DNA of 64,000 nt, from assembly GCA_947579605.1 (NCBI GenBank), contig OX388307.1, positions 12,749,237-12,813,236 of the forward strand. The letters run 5' to 3'. Origin of the DNA: Athripsodes cinereus. Its lineage: Eukaryota; Arthropoda; Insecta; Trichoptera; Leptoceridae. Positions within the stretch are counted from its first letter, which is position 1; each line of letters opens with the position of its first letter. Both the position numbers and the translations under genes were made by a program. This document shows, piece by piece, positions 37,982-51,520 of the stretch. The notes below the pieces were generated by a model. The model was given only the letters and a program-made list of their open reading frames with translations, searched no databases and was not told the DNA's origin.

Positions 37982-38155
37982 CTCTCAAGTCACTCGATAA
38001 CGGGTGGATGGCCGAGAGAAAACAAATCTGGTGCATAAAAAAACATCTATATCAAATTTTATTTACAGCAAAAGTAATATATTATCAAAATTTATTATGA
38101 GATTTGTGCTCCGAAAACAATTCCGTCATAGACATTATTTAAGGGTAGATATGAC

Positions 38156-38388
38156 GACCGGTGTGGCGCGGAGGCTAACGCACTTGCCTTTGAGTCTCGA
38201 GGTCCCGGGTTCGATTCCCGGCCAGGGCAAAATGAAGAATGACCTTTTTCAGATTGTCCTGGGTCTGGGTGTTACATGTATGTGTGTTCAGTGCATTGTA
38301 TATATGTGTATCGCTGGATAGTACCCATAATACAAGATTCATATCTTAGTTTGGGACTAACTCGGTCTGTGTGAATTGTCTATACATG
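38156..38388 (+). mobile_element. tRNA-derived SINE (family C), best copy
   Basis: The head GTGTGGCGCGGAGGCTAACG has an A-box-like segment (38164-38174), and a B box lies at 38207-38218 (GGGTTCGATTCC). The body continues with TTTTTCAGATTGTCCTGGG and TAGTACCCATAATACAAG, and the 3' end is GGGACTAACTCGGTCTGTG with no poly-A. It agrees with the copy at 17455 over about 230 bp and contains one unit of the sequence that is tandemly expanded at 51647. Confidence 0.85.
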
Positions 38389-38820
38389 TTATGTTATATT
38401 TGAGTTTGATCAGGGCGTTCTAAATAATAATATGTAATAAGTTAGATATGAAACGCAGTATAAAATGAATTCCAGATATCGTTAGTGCGGCGCACCGAAG
38501 GTACCTATAGATACACCTTGTCTTACTCGGTCCACCCCAGCCATTGCCGTGTCTACCTCGGGGATCATCCTACATAGTACTACAAAAACACACTGCCTGC
38601 ACTCTACAGCCTCTCATATAAAAAACCGGTTCACTCGAACAGAAAACCTGACACAAGCCACCACACCATACACTGAATATTTCATTAATTGATGATTTAT
38701 ATCAGCTGTTGACAATGCACCTATCTTTTAACTTTAATAAGGTATGTAATTAGAACGACAATACATTTTTTTACAATAATAATCATTGTCAATACAAATA
38801 CAAAGAAAAACATAATTGGG

Positions 38821-38915
38821 TACCTAGTCTATAGTTTGAGAAATACTTTTTAGTTGATGTTGAAAAGGACCGTTGGCTTCTGCCAGACATTTCATGCAGG
38901 ATTCAACACATCAGT
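38821..38915 (+). repeat. Diverged repeat shared with 17843-17955
   Basis: The segment aligns with 17843-17955 through GGTACCTA, TTGA(A/G)AAATAC, TTGAAAA and TTCATGCA words. Its family was not identified. Confidence 0.4.
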
Positions 38916-39036
38916 TGGGGCGCTCGGAAGCGGTGACAGGTTTCGGCGGCACGGGTGTCATGCAGGCAGCAGGCGTCGATGAGAGAGTATTCGAAGTAAA
39001 AAGCTCACCACCAAAAATCACGGATACAAATATATG
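38911..39036 (-). CDS. Possible short terminal exon or captured coding segment
   Basis: The minus strand is open for 41 codons after a TTTTAG acceptor-like site and ends in TGA. It reads FVSVIFGGELFTSNTLSSTP, then AACMTPVPPKPVTASERPN. The GC-rich Ser/Thr/Pro composition resembles the candidate exon at 25442-25606 (SN...MTP.PP). It partly overlaps a repeat shared with 17843-17955. It may be an exon, a retroelement piece or chance. Confidence 0.2.
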   Translation of the reverse strand, partial: HIFVSVIFGGELFTSNTLSSTPAACMTPVPPKPVTASERPN

Positions 39037-39078
39037 CTAAAATTTCTTCGCAAACTGAATTGGGCACCATGCTGCAAG

Positions 39079-39546
39079 TAGTGTTGTGGAATTCTCAAGA
39101 AATAATTTTTGGAGAAATTTACCGAGAAATTTCTCAGTAAGTAGAGAATTTAGGGAGATTTATTTTTATTTTTTATTTAACAGTATAATAATAATAAATA
39201 GGTACTTTATTCAATCAATCAATAACAATTTACAAATGTTGAGACAATTTATCACCAATATGGCTACAACTAATAATGGAAACAAAAAAATGTTAGGTAC
39301 CTACCTACCAAAAAGTGCTAATAACTGAGGAAAAATCTTTATGTTTGACACCCCACATGCCCATATTTAAGTTAAAAAAAAATTCAGGTACGTACATGGA
39401 AAAAAGTGTTAATAACCTCTGATTTGGGCCTTAATCAGCCCCACAAATTTTTGGATCAATCAGGTAGGCTGCGAAGTGTACTGGGCGAAAGGTCATAATA
39501 CCACTAAGAAAAATTATCGAGAGAAATTTCTCTTCTCACATCACTA
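39079..39546. mobile_element. hAT-like MITE, 468 bp, with perfect TSD
   Basis: The ends TAGTGTTGTGGA and TAGTGATGTGAG (right end, reverse complement) form imperfect TIRs. An exact 8-bp duplication GCTGCAAG flanks them (39071-39078 and 39547-39554). Subterminal GAGAAATTTCTC palindromes occur at both ends. There is no transposase. Confidence 0.85.
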
Positions 39547-39559
39547 GCTGCAAGTGATA

Positions 39560-42500
39560 GACTAATAATTTTCTTGACCATGACAATATCTAGACTTTTA
39601 TTTTTAAACTCAGACGACGGCAGAGGATATTAAATATAACTATGTATGTATGTGAAATGAAACTCATAATGTAACGTGGAATGGATTAGAAAAATAAGGA
39701 CAACAATGGAGTGCATCAGTCAACCTATAGTACAGAACCAAGTATGGCCATGATGGCTGGTCACGACTGGAATGGAACAAAGATAATAATACAATTATTA
39801 TTGTTATATGTCGCAATAGCGACACTGTTAATGGAAATGAAAACTTAATATTATTATAAAATATAATATTATTATAAATATATATGTACTGATACTTCAA
39901 TAATCTCTACTCGCACTCAGAAAAAGTCGTGTGGTATCGCCGACGAGTGATAAGCCCTTCGAATACGTTGTGTACTTCAGTACCTATTCAAATCAAGAAG
40001 AGAAAGTAGTGACTGAACTCTGCAAAGAGATAATACTTTTGTATAGAACTTTGATTGTTCAATTTCAATGATTGTAAAAAATATTATATCAGAAACCATT
40101 TGAAATTAATAAAAGTTGCTGTCAATAAATATAATATATAAATTAAAATGAAGAGTGCTAAAAATATCAGAAAACATATTGTAATAAAAATGCAATGAAT
40201 GGACTTACTTTGCCTCATCTCGAAAATTTGTAATTCATCATTTTTGTAATACAAGAGCTGTTATTGAGAATTTTGATTAATAAACACGATGACCAAATTT
40301 CATTTAGAAGTAGCAGTGGCAAAGGGTAGCGATTCAGCTGTTTATCATCGTAATAGAACACAAGTGGGGCAATATCTCTGTAGTAAGTAGATATATATAC
40401 ATATACAGTATATCGAACAACACGAGTTTAATAATGTTTTGTCTTGTGTACAACTAATCCATCACTCGTAATACAGAATCTGTACAGATTGCAACGAGTC
40501 TGCTGTACAGTCAACAGTGTATGTACGTAGAAAAGATATCTCGAGCCGAGTGAATGGTTTATTATGTATTAACATAGGTCATTTATATAAGTGTTGCACA
40601 AACGGCCTTAGAACGCACATGGTCTTTCGGCGCCGTAGTGAGATGCCCTTTTATGGCAAAATGAGAACAAGTTGACTCGAGGGAATGGTGTTACGAATAC
40701 AAAAAACGCAAAATACAGACATACATGTGGGAGAATCTAACGTAAAAATATCACAACTGGTACTGAAAATCAATGGAATATATATTAACACTTACATACA
40801 ATCATTTTAAATGCATTATTAACGATTAGATTAATACACACAACGCCGAATTGATTGAACTGAATAATGTATATAATATCCATTTTACTAACTCAACACA
40901 CCAGCTATGGCTATTTATGTAAAGTATTAATGGCTCATTCATTATAACAGTTGCACATTTTTATATATCTTCCAGACGTTTTCAATATGTGAAACAATAA
41001 ACGATATAATATTATGATATTTTATTCGATTAAAATAATGTGATGGCATAAGTGTATAATAAATATATATGTAATAACTAGTTATGAAATTAGAAAATAT
41101 TCCCAGATGAAGGTCTTGTGAATGAGAGTGCACTACGTCGCCTGTGAAGTGATACAACAAAGGGTAGATAACAATATGTTATGTAAGGTCGTGTGGAAAA
41201 TTAATACACGGATAGATAGTACGTACATATCGCTAGTCTCTATTATTATTGTAACATTGTTTATGATGGAGGTATGATACGTAAATTCATGAGATCGGTT
41301 TACAAGTAATTAATCCAAAGTAGTCTTGATTGGATTTTCCATATTTGGTCGAAAATATTTCAAAAGATTAGTCGACACCAAAACTCTCACTTTCAACTAA
41401 ATAGATAATGTAGCCAAGTACACTCAGATACGGGTAAACAGATTAGGTACCTACATACACACCAAACTACCTAACCATCTACTAAAAAATATAAGTGGAT
41501 GTTGCAATATTTCACAATACGAATTTATATTTAACCAAAACCAATCAGACTTCTCTATTGGAGAACTATGTAACATTGTGAAAAATCTAATCGGAAATAG
41601 TGAGAACGGCGTCCCAACGCTTTCGAAGAATGGCGAAAAATAACTCCAAAATGGCGGAATTAGTTATCTTTGTACATAAATACTGAAAGTGATTACTTAA
41701 GTCAGCCTTAAGCCAATTTGTAAGTGGTGGGGCGCCTTTCTCACTTCTTCCGATTAAATTTTGGACAATTTATACACCTTCACCAAATCCTCGACTATTC
41801 TTCAGCAATTCACACTGAAACGCTCGATGATTCAGATCTGCCACATTTACCCCATAAAAAAAACATCGTGGAGACTCCAAAAAGTTGATCCTGCACAAAT
41901 GAGCCGGGGCTGCTGCCCTCCACCGTGTATCCGGATCTCAATCTACAAATCAATTAAATTTGTTAACGGTACAAAGGCTCCAACAAACAAAGATTTACTT
42001 GGATTGACTTCTTGAATTTCAGCATGCTACATCCCACCCATTTAAAATGTCTCCTTTCAATCATTCTCCCATTCATCTAACTTTTACTTCTGAAAATTCT
42101 ACTAACTTATATAACGAATATAATTTAAATAATTATATTCTTGCCGCTTTTTACCTATCGACAATGTTTTATCAGCAATGTATCGCTTAGTAAGTATACA
42201 ATAGTTTAATCGACATTTTTCATCTTGTTTTGGAGATTACAATGAAGAGAAAAAACTTTCGGAAGATTCTGTGTCGAAAGCTTTAAAAAATCTCGCAATT
42301 GTTGCTCAGTGAAACTAGCCCACCTCAAACCATATATGGAATAAATTACAACCGTAACTGAGGAGAGGTACACTGTTGTGTTGAGTCATCGAAGCAAGCA
42401 CAGTTGTACTCACCATATGTTTAAGTTAGTTGCCACGCCATGCCGTATAAACCGTTCGGAGGTCTTATCACATGACATCTATTTATCGGATGGGTAATAC

Positions 42501-43120
42501 CTACCACGCTAAGTTGCGCCTAGGAATTCTCAACAGGATTAAATATAACAAATACTCAAATTTTAGTATGTAAGTAATAAATCTGAACAACTATATATAC
42601 GACTTGTACCTACTAAAACATCAAAAATAATTGCCTAGTAAAATAAATAAATTCTAGAAAATTACGATATTTAGTGTTTATTCAAATTTGTTTTCGGTAA
42701 GTACATAATCATTAGAATAGAATTGTACCTACATTTTAACCGAGAAATATGTAACTGATACTAAAAAACGAGCGCTCTCATAAAGCCATGTGTGACAACT
42801 ACAAAAAAAAATGTATAATGTGTTTCAAGGGGGCACTCCCACCTGGCGTACATATTATAATACACGAGTACCCTCTTGAGTTTGGCAACGATTCCTCGAA
42901 TTCGCAGAATAAAACTTTAATCACATTTCTTATGGTTAATATGACGTATGCCCCGACAAATAATAATAACAATAAGAATATCCCTGATGTCAGAAACCGC
43001 AACCAAACCAAGTACATTGAAATTAACATCATTGAAAAAATTGGAATTAAAATAATTGGAACCTACAGTTTTTCACTCGTTTATGTTTTTATTCGATATT
43101 CGTAAAATTTCACACATAAG
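39560..43120. other. Intronic stretch, nothing recognised
   Basis: The stretch is AT-rich. A weak minus-strand composition (short TA palindromes near 39850-39880) and isolated ORFs at 41761-42015 and 42788-43105 show no protein-like pattern strong enough to call. Confidence 0.45.
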
Positions 43121-43132
43121 ACATTTACCACG

Positions 43133-43300
43133 TTCAGATCAGCAATGAGGCCATGCCATTGACCCTGAACATCTTAACTTCTATAGGCGCGAAGAGGACG
43201 ATTTGCATGTTTATTATTATCAAACAGTTAGTCAACGAGCTACTCCATTTTCGTAGAGATGTTGTGATAGTATAGTAGTAGTGGTAATACCTACTATGAG
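43133..43300 (+). repeat. Family B repeat, diverged copy
   Basis: The order AGCAATGAGG, CCCTGAACATCTTAACTT, GCGCGAAGAGGACGATTTGC, then GTTGTGATAGTATAGTAGTAG with its tail follows family B in plus orientation. Confidence 0.55.
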
Positions 43301-44539
43301 AATGACTATTTACATTCAATTTATTTATATTTATGTATCATTTTCTATACTTTTTAGAATGGTGAATTGAGAAGAGGTCATTTAGATCCAGGACATTAAC
43401 CTCGGGTCTAATTGCCAAAGAAAAACGTTAAAATCAACTAACGGCCACACCTACATAACTATTGAGACAACACATGTCGACCAATATGTTAAAAAAATAT
43501 TAGTACAAATTGCAAGTGGATAATAATATGCAATAAAATGAAATATCTTAACATCTAAACATCGCAATTACTAATTTAATCATCGTACTGACATTTTAAT
43601 AGCAGCGTTTAGAATGAAGTTAAAATCAGAATGGACGTCTGTCGGTCATAAACCGAATAAGATGTTAAATAATAAGTACCTATCCATATGTGTGTGTGTA
43701 ATGTGCCTTATTGACATAATATTTACAAAAACAATACAACGACATTGTGAAAAAGAGTCGTTATTATAAAATGATAGTCAAACAAGGAATTATACATCAT
43801 GTACATCACAAATGCTATAATTACAATCATTGTAGTGTCCACAAAGTGTGTGCTAGTATGAGATTATAGATTTGTTGGGAAAACAGTCACCCACGCATAG
43901 AAGATGGTGTCCGTATATGTGTAAACACACTGAGGGCACGAGTCTAAAGGAAGTAGTAGAGTCGTGGCCCGTACCTGTACACGTGGTGACTGTACTTGTG
44001 ATGTGAGTAGCGAATAGTATCATAACACAACATACTAATAGCTCAGTGAGAAGTGAGTAATAGTAATATAGATCACAGTGGATTCCTGGTACTACGTATC
44101 AAACTAGTTAGCCGTTGCTCTGCTCCTAGTATAAGTATAATAGTACAATACATACTCGTACCTAATCTACATTCTCTGCGAGTAGACGAGTCGATGAATG
44201 TTCGTATTATCATATCACATACTCCAAGAGAAATTAATTATTCTTATTAGCATACTTCTTACTATTCAGATTATAGACAAGATAAAATATTAATGAAACA
44301 ATTAGGATTTTGCACAAAAAAAATCAGAAAACTAGCAGAGATCGGGTTTGAGCAATATTTTAGAGAGATCAAGTCAAAAAGAAATTTATAGTAAGTAGGT
44401 ACCTACTCGTTATCAAAGCAATAAACACCAAACTCATGGTACAAGCATTCCAAGATTGTGACATAATAAGAAATTATAATAATACATCAACCACAACAAA
44501 AAACGGGCAATAACAGGATTGCAATAAAGAAAAACAGTG

Positions 44540-44815
44540 CATACGAAATGTTTATAGGAAATGCAGAAAGTCGAAAATAGAAAGTGTGTTCCATTTTCGC
44601 CCCGGTGCACTAAGTTCTGCCGCCAGGATTGAAATAGACGTGCGACATTTTTTTATAAATAAAACTTTCAACCTTACTCTTCGGCGGTCGCTTGTTAATC
44701 GTAGTGACTTAGGTCAAGGGCCGGCTTTGTGCGTGGAAACAATATCAACAATGACCTGTTGCAATGCCGCGTCATGCGCCACCCTCGCAGGGAGATATCG
44801 AAAACAATGACATGT
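44540..44815. other. GC-rich island of unknown nature
   Basis: The stretch has CpG and GC content clearly above its surroundings (for example CGCCCCGGTGCACTAAG, CTTCGGCGGTCGCTTG, CAAGGGCCGGCTTTGTGCG). A plus-strand 74-codon ORF (44586-44810) fills it, but no motif was recognised. On the minus strand an ATG begins MSHVYFNPGGRT and stops. It may be an unrecognised repeat, a regulatory element or a non-coding exon. Confidence 0.3.
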
Positions 44816-44999
44816 AACTACAAATAGGTACACAATACATGTAATTACCTTTCAGATGATTTTTTATAGTTAAATAAATACAACAAAATAACATAATTTG
44901 ACACCGTATCGCGTAAAATGTTGCATTTAGCTAATAAAATTGCGCGATGGTTGTTAAATATACCTTTGAATTTCGATAAAACAATTTTTTACATGACTT

Positions 45000-45085
45000 C
45001 GTGTTCGAGTTCGTCGGTAACCTGGATTTAGAGTCTCAGCCTCATGCACATGAGGTTCGCGGTTCGATATATCTGATTGGTTTTG
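45000..45085 (+). mobile_element. tRNA-derived SINE head, degenerate
   Basis: The segment TCGGTAACCTGGATTTAGAG, then GAGGTTCGCGGTTCGATATA, has the order of A- and B-box-like parts and aligns with the head at 50395. The body is unrecognisable. Confidence 0.4.
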
Positions 45086-45209
45086 TCATTTGCGCGCTGT
45101 GTTCGAATCAGGTTGAAAAAAGTTATATTCTAAAAAGATATACCTATTTATTGGATAAATATTTTGAGATTAGGAAGTACTTACTTTCATACATTTTTTA
45201 ATGGCATTC

Positions 45210-47170
45210 TACCGTTATATATATATATGTATATAATTTTCAATGAAATCATATGAGTATATCGCCATCGCTTTACAACGATGTACTTTTCTATAGAAGT
45301 GTGTTTAAAAAAACACTAAAATATAAATAAGATTTCTATCGTCAAAAGAACGACTTCACACGTATGAAACATTGAGCTCATTTTTGTGAATAAATAATTT
45401 TATTAATGCATAGTTTTACCTTCACCTGTATTTGGGAGGATGGTGTAAGAACGCGTGTTAGATGAGACGTGATAATTCGTATGTTTAATAAGTACTAACT
45501 TGACTCAGAACAGAAGCTTCTACACAATTAGGGATTAGGTTAAATAATTCCATCCATCGCATTGAAAAATATCTGCGTTAACAAACTACTCAAGGCGGCT
45601 TTATGGAGAGCAAACGTAAATGTTATTTGATAAAAAAAAATCAATACATTCAATATTGAAGGGAGATTAGATATCAACAATTGTAAACAAATGTCAATAT
45701 TTGGGATAGTAGCGGAATGTTTTAGTACATCAGTAAAATATAAATTGTAAATCACAAATCATTTACTTTGGGTAGATTCACGAGATTGAATGTAGGTATT
45801 ATTACATCCAAATCCTTGTGATCTCAATCACGACACACGATCACAAATACATGTTTTGTAGATAAAAACTAAGACCGAAGTTTTCCATACTCTTCCGAAT
45901 ATTGCCTACCTAGTTAATGCATGTACTTGTACATCTATATACATTTGTAAATTTCTAGTTGTTGGCCTATGGAACTGCATCATCGATATGCATTCGTACA
46001 GTGCAGTGATGAACTTTTCTTAAAGCTTTGTCTTAAATTTTAATCTAACCACAAGCCAATTAAGTTCTTATTTTTTTCCAATGGATGCTTGCATAATGCA
46101 TTTGACTGCATAATGCATGCTTTCACTCAATATTTTTTCGATATATTTATATGCTATCGAATACATTTTTAATAAGTTACGAGTATACATAAGTAAGTAC
46201 TAATCGTTATCAATTCATCAATCATCTTTTTAACATGTTTACTTTCGGAGTACGCAAAGAGGCTCAAGTGTCACTTATTCCTATCCTTGAATACACCTTC
46301 AACGTCATATCATTTTCATTTTCGTGCATTCTCTCAAAAAAATTTGATTCCGAGAAAAACAATAGGCATAACGTGAACAAATAACTAATGTTTGAGCAAC
46401 CAGTATAGTGTATTTACGTGCGTATATCTATCTGTTATGAGTTATGTAGAACTATCTGTATCGATAAACCAAACATGTAAATATATAAATATGTAATATG
46501 CAATACAATATACATTATCAATATACAATATATATAACATATACACGTTATTATAATATGTTGGTGAATCTCCACATGAAGTGGGCGAGGTCTGGTATCT
46601 TCGATATTCGTGTAAGGGCGTTGGCTGACGACACTGCGAAAAAATTGCTTTTAAAACAAGTGAATCAATTATAAAATCAAATATTAACATCTCTCGAGAT
46701 TTACAATGTCGTACGACAATGTTTTTATTAGGTACGTCTCATAACTAAATGAAATATGTACCAGTTAAGTATTTATAATTAATTACAGGTGTTCTCTGTA
46801 TGGGTTCACGCCACCTACCTTCCTTTATAATACAGATCGGATTATTAAACAATATAATATTTACACATACCTACAATATAAAATCATGGAGTAGTATTTC
46901 TTGTTTTGCAACCACGTATCTGATACTTGTAAATGAAAATGCCTAAAAGGCTGTATTCAATGTTAGCTGACTCTTTTTCCATTCAACCGAAAATTGAACT
47001 GGGGACACCAGGAGATGGGATTTTTTTCAATCATATTTACTAAAATTAAATAGGAGACACAGCATAATTAGTTTTTTTTTATATCCAAGAAACTTCATTA
47101 TCTCAGTGCATTGAATAATAATAAACGGAGAGTATTTAGAGCGCCATCTTTGTGCCATAGCACCTCGAGG
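45210..47170. other. Intronic stretch, nothing recognised
   Basis: The stretch is AT-rich with ATATAT simple repeats near 45220 and no gene or shared repeat. Confidence 0.45.
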
Positions 47171-47181
47171 ACGCTGTACAT

Positions 47182-47428
47182 CAGTGTTCCGCAAACTTTT
47201 TGTGTTCAAGGTTCGCCTATCAAATAAATTTTTTTAGAGGTACACCAAAGAAAAAAGCAATGACTATTTAATATTTATTTATTACTAAAATCAATATACC
47301 TAATATGAAAAGATGTTTAGCTATTTTTAGGTGTATTATCTTAACAAAACCTTGACTTTTTTCCGCGGCACACCAACTGATGACCACGGTACACCAGCGT
47401 GCCGCGGCACACGCTGTGCGGAACACTG
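47182..47428. mobile_element. hAT-like MITE, 247 bp, with perfect TSD
   Basis: The termini CAGTGTTCCGCA and TGCGGAACACTG are inverted. A perfect 8-bp duplication CTGTACAT flanks them (47174-47181 and 47429-47436). The right end carries CGGCACACCAACTGATGACC and CGTGCCGCGGCACACG, typical GGCACAC words of this MITE type. Confidence 0.9.
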
Positions 47429-47439
47429 CTGTACATGAT

Positions 47440-48775
47440 AATTTTTTATCTTCAACAAAGTTGTCTAAGTCAAGAATTAGAATTTTAAAACAAAAACATT
47501 ATAACACATAATCTCAAACACAGACAGATTGAACTTAACAGACAGTATATCCCTGCATACATATTTAGGTTTACTCCCATATAAATATGCATATATACTC
47601 GGTATAATACCTTTAACAGATTGGACAACAGACAGAAAAAAAAATACCTCTAACAGATTGTCCCATCTTCTGAACGCGTTCTTGGACGGCAAATAATACA
47701 TGCATCTTATTAACTGATCATGATAATGACAAAATATGATTCAAAATAATGGACATATTTTTCTCCAGATTGCATTGCACCAGATACAAAGACGAAGAGC
47801 AAGGGTGGCCAACCCGCGAAGCATATGAACACTTTTTTATATAATAGTAGGTACAAGTACCCGTTACTTTTTTGAAAAAGGTATTTCGAGAAAATATTCT
47901 TAAGAAAACCGAGGAGTATGCAAAACATTTCAAATTCGTATACTATTTTGAAAATTTGGCGACCGGTTACAATGCAAATTTACTTTATTTCAAAATTTAA
48001 ATTTTCAACCTCTTCAACCTTGAGATTTTCCAGCGGCACGGCGGCGTAGCAAAATATATATTTCAAATTATATGTAGCTATTCTAATGTAGGTACTGCGA
48101 AATTACTACCTTTTGGTGTACGTTGACTACTCACATATAAAAGCAACATAATAAAAAAATACAACCTGTACGATTATAAAAAAAAATACATTGTTGACAA
48201 CCATTTAAAAAAAAAAAATTGAAATATAGGTACTATAAAATTTTTCCCGATGTTCATTGTTTTTAGAATGCTTCTAAATATAAATGTTCGCCGTTTTGTT
48301 AAATGTTACATAAAAAAAAACTTTTTGTGACTTGACTTCACGCAAGATTGAGGGTTTAAAAGCTAGTTTAGTATAAAATAATAAATAATCAGCTCTCTCT
48401 AAGAAAAGAATAGGCCAAAATCAAAGTGCTGAGAAGCGTTACATCGTAGACTATGTTATTATGTTATGAATAAAATAATAGAGAAACATTTCGCAGTTAG
48501 ATAAACAATAATATTTTATGTAATCTCGACATGACGATAAGAAGCACATTCCACAACAGAAGAATCACTAAATTATAATACGTCATACATACAGCAAACT
48601 TATTACTTTGAATCAATCAGATTACTAACGAAATCACAGGTGTAAGCATTACCTGAAAGCACGGAAATATTTTGCGGAATACTGACGAATCACATACTAA
48701 GGAACTATGTAAAAGACTTGAAAAAACGGAAAACTTGAATCTCATTATTTAATTTAATTTCATTAATTTCTATTT
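47440..48775. other. Intronic stretch, nothing recognised
   Basis: The stretch is AT-rich with poly-A runs near 48150-48330 and no supported gene. Confidence 0.45.
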
Positions 48776-48782
48776 ATCTATC

Positions 48783-48873
48783 TACACCCTCACCTATGTT
48801 CCAGGTGGGATAAGCGAGAGAACGGAACGCCATGATTTTCTATCCTAACATACTTCTTTTCCTTCCTCCACAT
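48783..48873 (-). mobile_element. Family A LINE, short 3' fragment
   Basis: The minus strand reads GGCGTTCCGTTCTCTCGCTT, ATCCCACCTGGAACATAGGT, then GAGGGTGTAG with a tail of GATAGATAAATAG. This is the same 3' end as at 32940-33000 and 58745-58825. Confidence 0.65.
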
Positions 48874-48879
48874 GGGTTA

Positions 48880-51515
48880 GTTGGAAGATATTGCTTCTGC
48901 GATAAACTCGCCCATTGCACAATATCATTTATTTGCATCACATTATTTTATAACTTGGTAATTATGTATGCTCCTTATTGTGCAATAAAGTTTATTGTTA
49001 TTTGTTTAGTTAATTAATTTACGATAGGATAAACCGTCGTCTCATTACCGTTGGTCGATCTGACAAATTTTAAAGAGGTGTTATTGATGAATAGAACACA
49101 ATAAGTTTATGTGCGTCTAAATTATATGACTGCAAATGAATTATTTCTACTTATAAATATTTATGTATATCGTATTCTCGTATACAAAACGCTCGCGTGT
49201 AAGAAATTTGGATGATCAAATAGGCGGATAATATAGTGACCCCTTTGATAAAGCAAAAACCCAGACATGTCCTCTCCTCCTAGTCCCTCCATCCCGCATC
49301 CCACTGTGGGGAGCTACGGTTGTTGGCTGATATTATTGTCTGGTTTACGAGCCTTGAGCCTTCAACGGCGAGACTAATATGGGGGTGTATATTGTAAAGA
49401 GATGTCATGTCCTGGAATAATAGCTTATAAATTGTTCAGGAAAAAAACATCATTTACTAAAAATGCTAAACATACATAAGTTACTGTAGGTCACCTTGAT
49501 GCCTTATTTATCATATCAACAATTTTGAAAAATATTAGCCTAACTCGGAAAAAACATATGTTCGCAATTTTCAAGTATACAATACGTTTTAAAAGACTTA
49601 AGATAAATTGAAATATAGTATGTATCGATATTTTATTTTGAAGATTTGTCTAGTACGTTTTTTTAATAAGCCCAATACATACATCCCAAAAACCTTCATA
49701 GCAAGGGCGAACGAGCGGAGGGTTGGTGGTTCGAATCTATCCTACCAATACGAAGAGCTTTAGAAATTACATAAAGAATTCTATTTCACTTTCTGAGCAA
49801 GTTGGGTTTATAAAACTAGCTGACAAAATTAGATGAGACTATAAAAAATAAGTTGACAGCAAATGTAATAAAACCATTGCTCTGCACATTACATACTATG
49901 ATACATATGCTGATAAATAATCAAAATAATAAAAAAAATCTAGAACACTGTAATTGCTGATTGAAGTTTTAATTACATGAATAATAATTAATAAACCAGG
50001 TTATTAAACCAATAAAAACTTTTTTTCCTTAATCATCAAATAAAACTCCTCTTTTTAACACTATTTATTATTTCATATATCATTGGTTTGCAGGAGAACC
50101 AACTATATACATTTTTTTTTTAATTCATGAATTTTAACTAAATATTACATTTTTAGAGATACTGATTTATTCATACCATCATTAAATATTCAGTATTCTT
50201 TATATTTTCATATTCATACTTCATATTCTCTGTCATATAATTTTATTTATCCTTTTCATGTACTGGCACCAAGAAATAATTTCTTTTTAGGTTTAATTAC
50301 CTAAAATCTAGGTTTCTCCCGCTGTATAGCAGCGACATGTAGAAACTAAATACAAGAGATGGTGTTAGTTTATCAAAACCTACTGAATCCGTTGATAGCC
50401 TGGAGGTAAAGTCTCGGCCATATGCACGAGAGGTGCGTGGTTCAATTCTAGGTGCCGGCAAACTCCCCTTTCACGATACAAGTTTTTAGTTTGCTGTGAT
50501 TTTACTTGGGTTTATAACAAAAACCCATAATTAAGTAAGTTGAAACAAGTGTTTCTTTATAGCATAAATTATAGATTGTAAGACAGAACTTTTTCAAATT
50601 ATCAGTTCATTATCAATCTACGAGACTGATAATGACCTGAAAAGTCAAAAGACATCTCTCCAAATCAGTAATTTATAGTAGAAATAAACACTTGTTTCAA
50701 TTCATTCTATTATTTCAAACAACTCGACAATGTGTGCACCAATACAAGAAACAACAAAAACACAGATTCATCTTTTAAAAAAAAAAAAAATTGAAAACAT
50801 TTGTTATGATATTATTATTGACATAACTTATCAATCTACACAGTGCCAACTCACATAATTTATTCAATTCTTCACAAGACCATTCCTTTTTGATGAGCTA
50901 TTCAGTCTATAAGAGTTTTACAAATTATGTGCATAGTGCAATATGTACCTAGGCAGTCATACAGCAAACACTTGATACAAATCTCTTAAGAAGCGCTAGT
51001 TGTTCCAAAATTTATAAATTGTTATTGGTTGATATAAGCATATTTTACTATGGACACATCAACCATTTCCATCACTCTCTCCATTTCCTATATTAGTTTT
51101 TTAACAATAGTCGACTGGACTTATTGCTGTGAAATATTTTCTCTCTGCCAACATGATGTGGTCAGTGAAAAAAGGGAAATCCATCCAAAGCATCCAAAAG
51201 TAAAATTATTTGTCTTTGATTGTACCTTATGTTGAAATAACTTTGTCGGATATTTCAGGAGTCCAAGTACTCCTATTTATCCGTTTAGGTGACAATTTAT
51301 TTATCTTTCAACTCTCTCCAGTCTGTCAGTACTACTATGCCAGTGTTGGCATCTCCGACCCTACCACGTCAGTGGGCGGGGGACCTTAAAAATATTTTGA
51401 GAGTATTTGGTTAAATTCATCTTCATAACAAAAAAAATGCAAGATAGCAACTAAAAGCCTGAGTCAGCCAATGTAAGGCGAAGTAAATGTCTTGAATTCC
51501 GGAAATAATTAAATA
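48880..51515. other. Intronic stretch with SINE-head relics
   Basis: tRNA-like SINE heads occur at about 49690-49745 (GGTGGTTCGAATC B box) and 50395-50462 (GATAGCCTGGAGGTAAAGTC with GCGTGGTTCAATTC). A GC-richer, possibly repeat-derived patch lies at 49255-49395. Nothing else was recognised. Confidence 0.4.
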
Positions 51516-51520
51516 AGACA

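Noticed and set aside
38160..38230. tRNA gene
   Set aside because: A- and B-box-like motifs are present, but the cloverleaf arms do not close well, and the same head with the same 160-bp body occurs at 17455 and 51521, so it is a SINE.
38484..38625. Minus-strand 40-codon open stretch (VDTAMAGVDRVRQG)
   Set aside because: It is bounded by stops without clear splice sites and is too short to separate from chance in a GC-richer patch.
42788..43105. 105-codon plus-strand ORF
   Set aside because: It is Asn/Ile-rich, contains a run of Asn from AAT/AAC repeats, has no motif and no splice context; it is probably chance.
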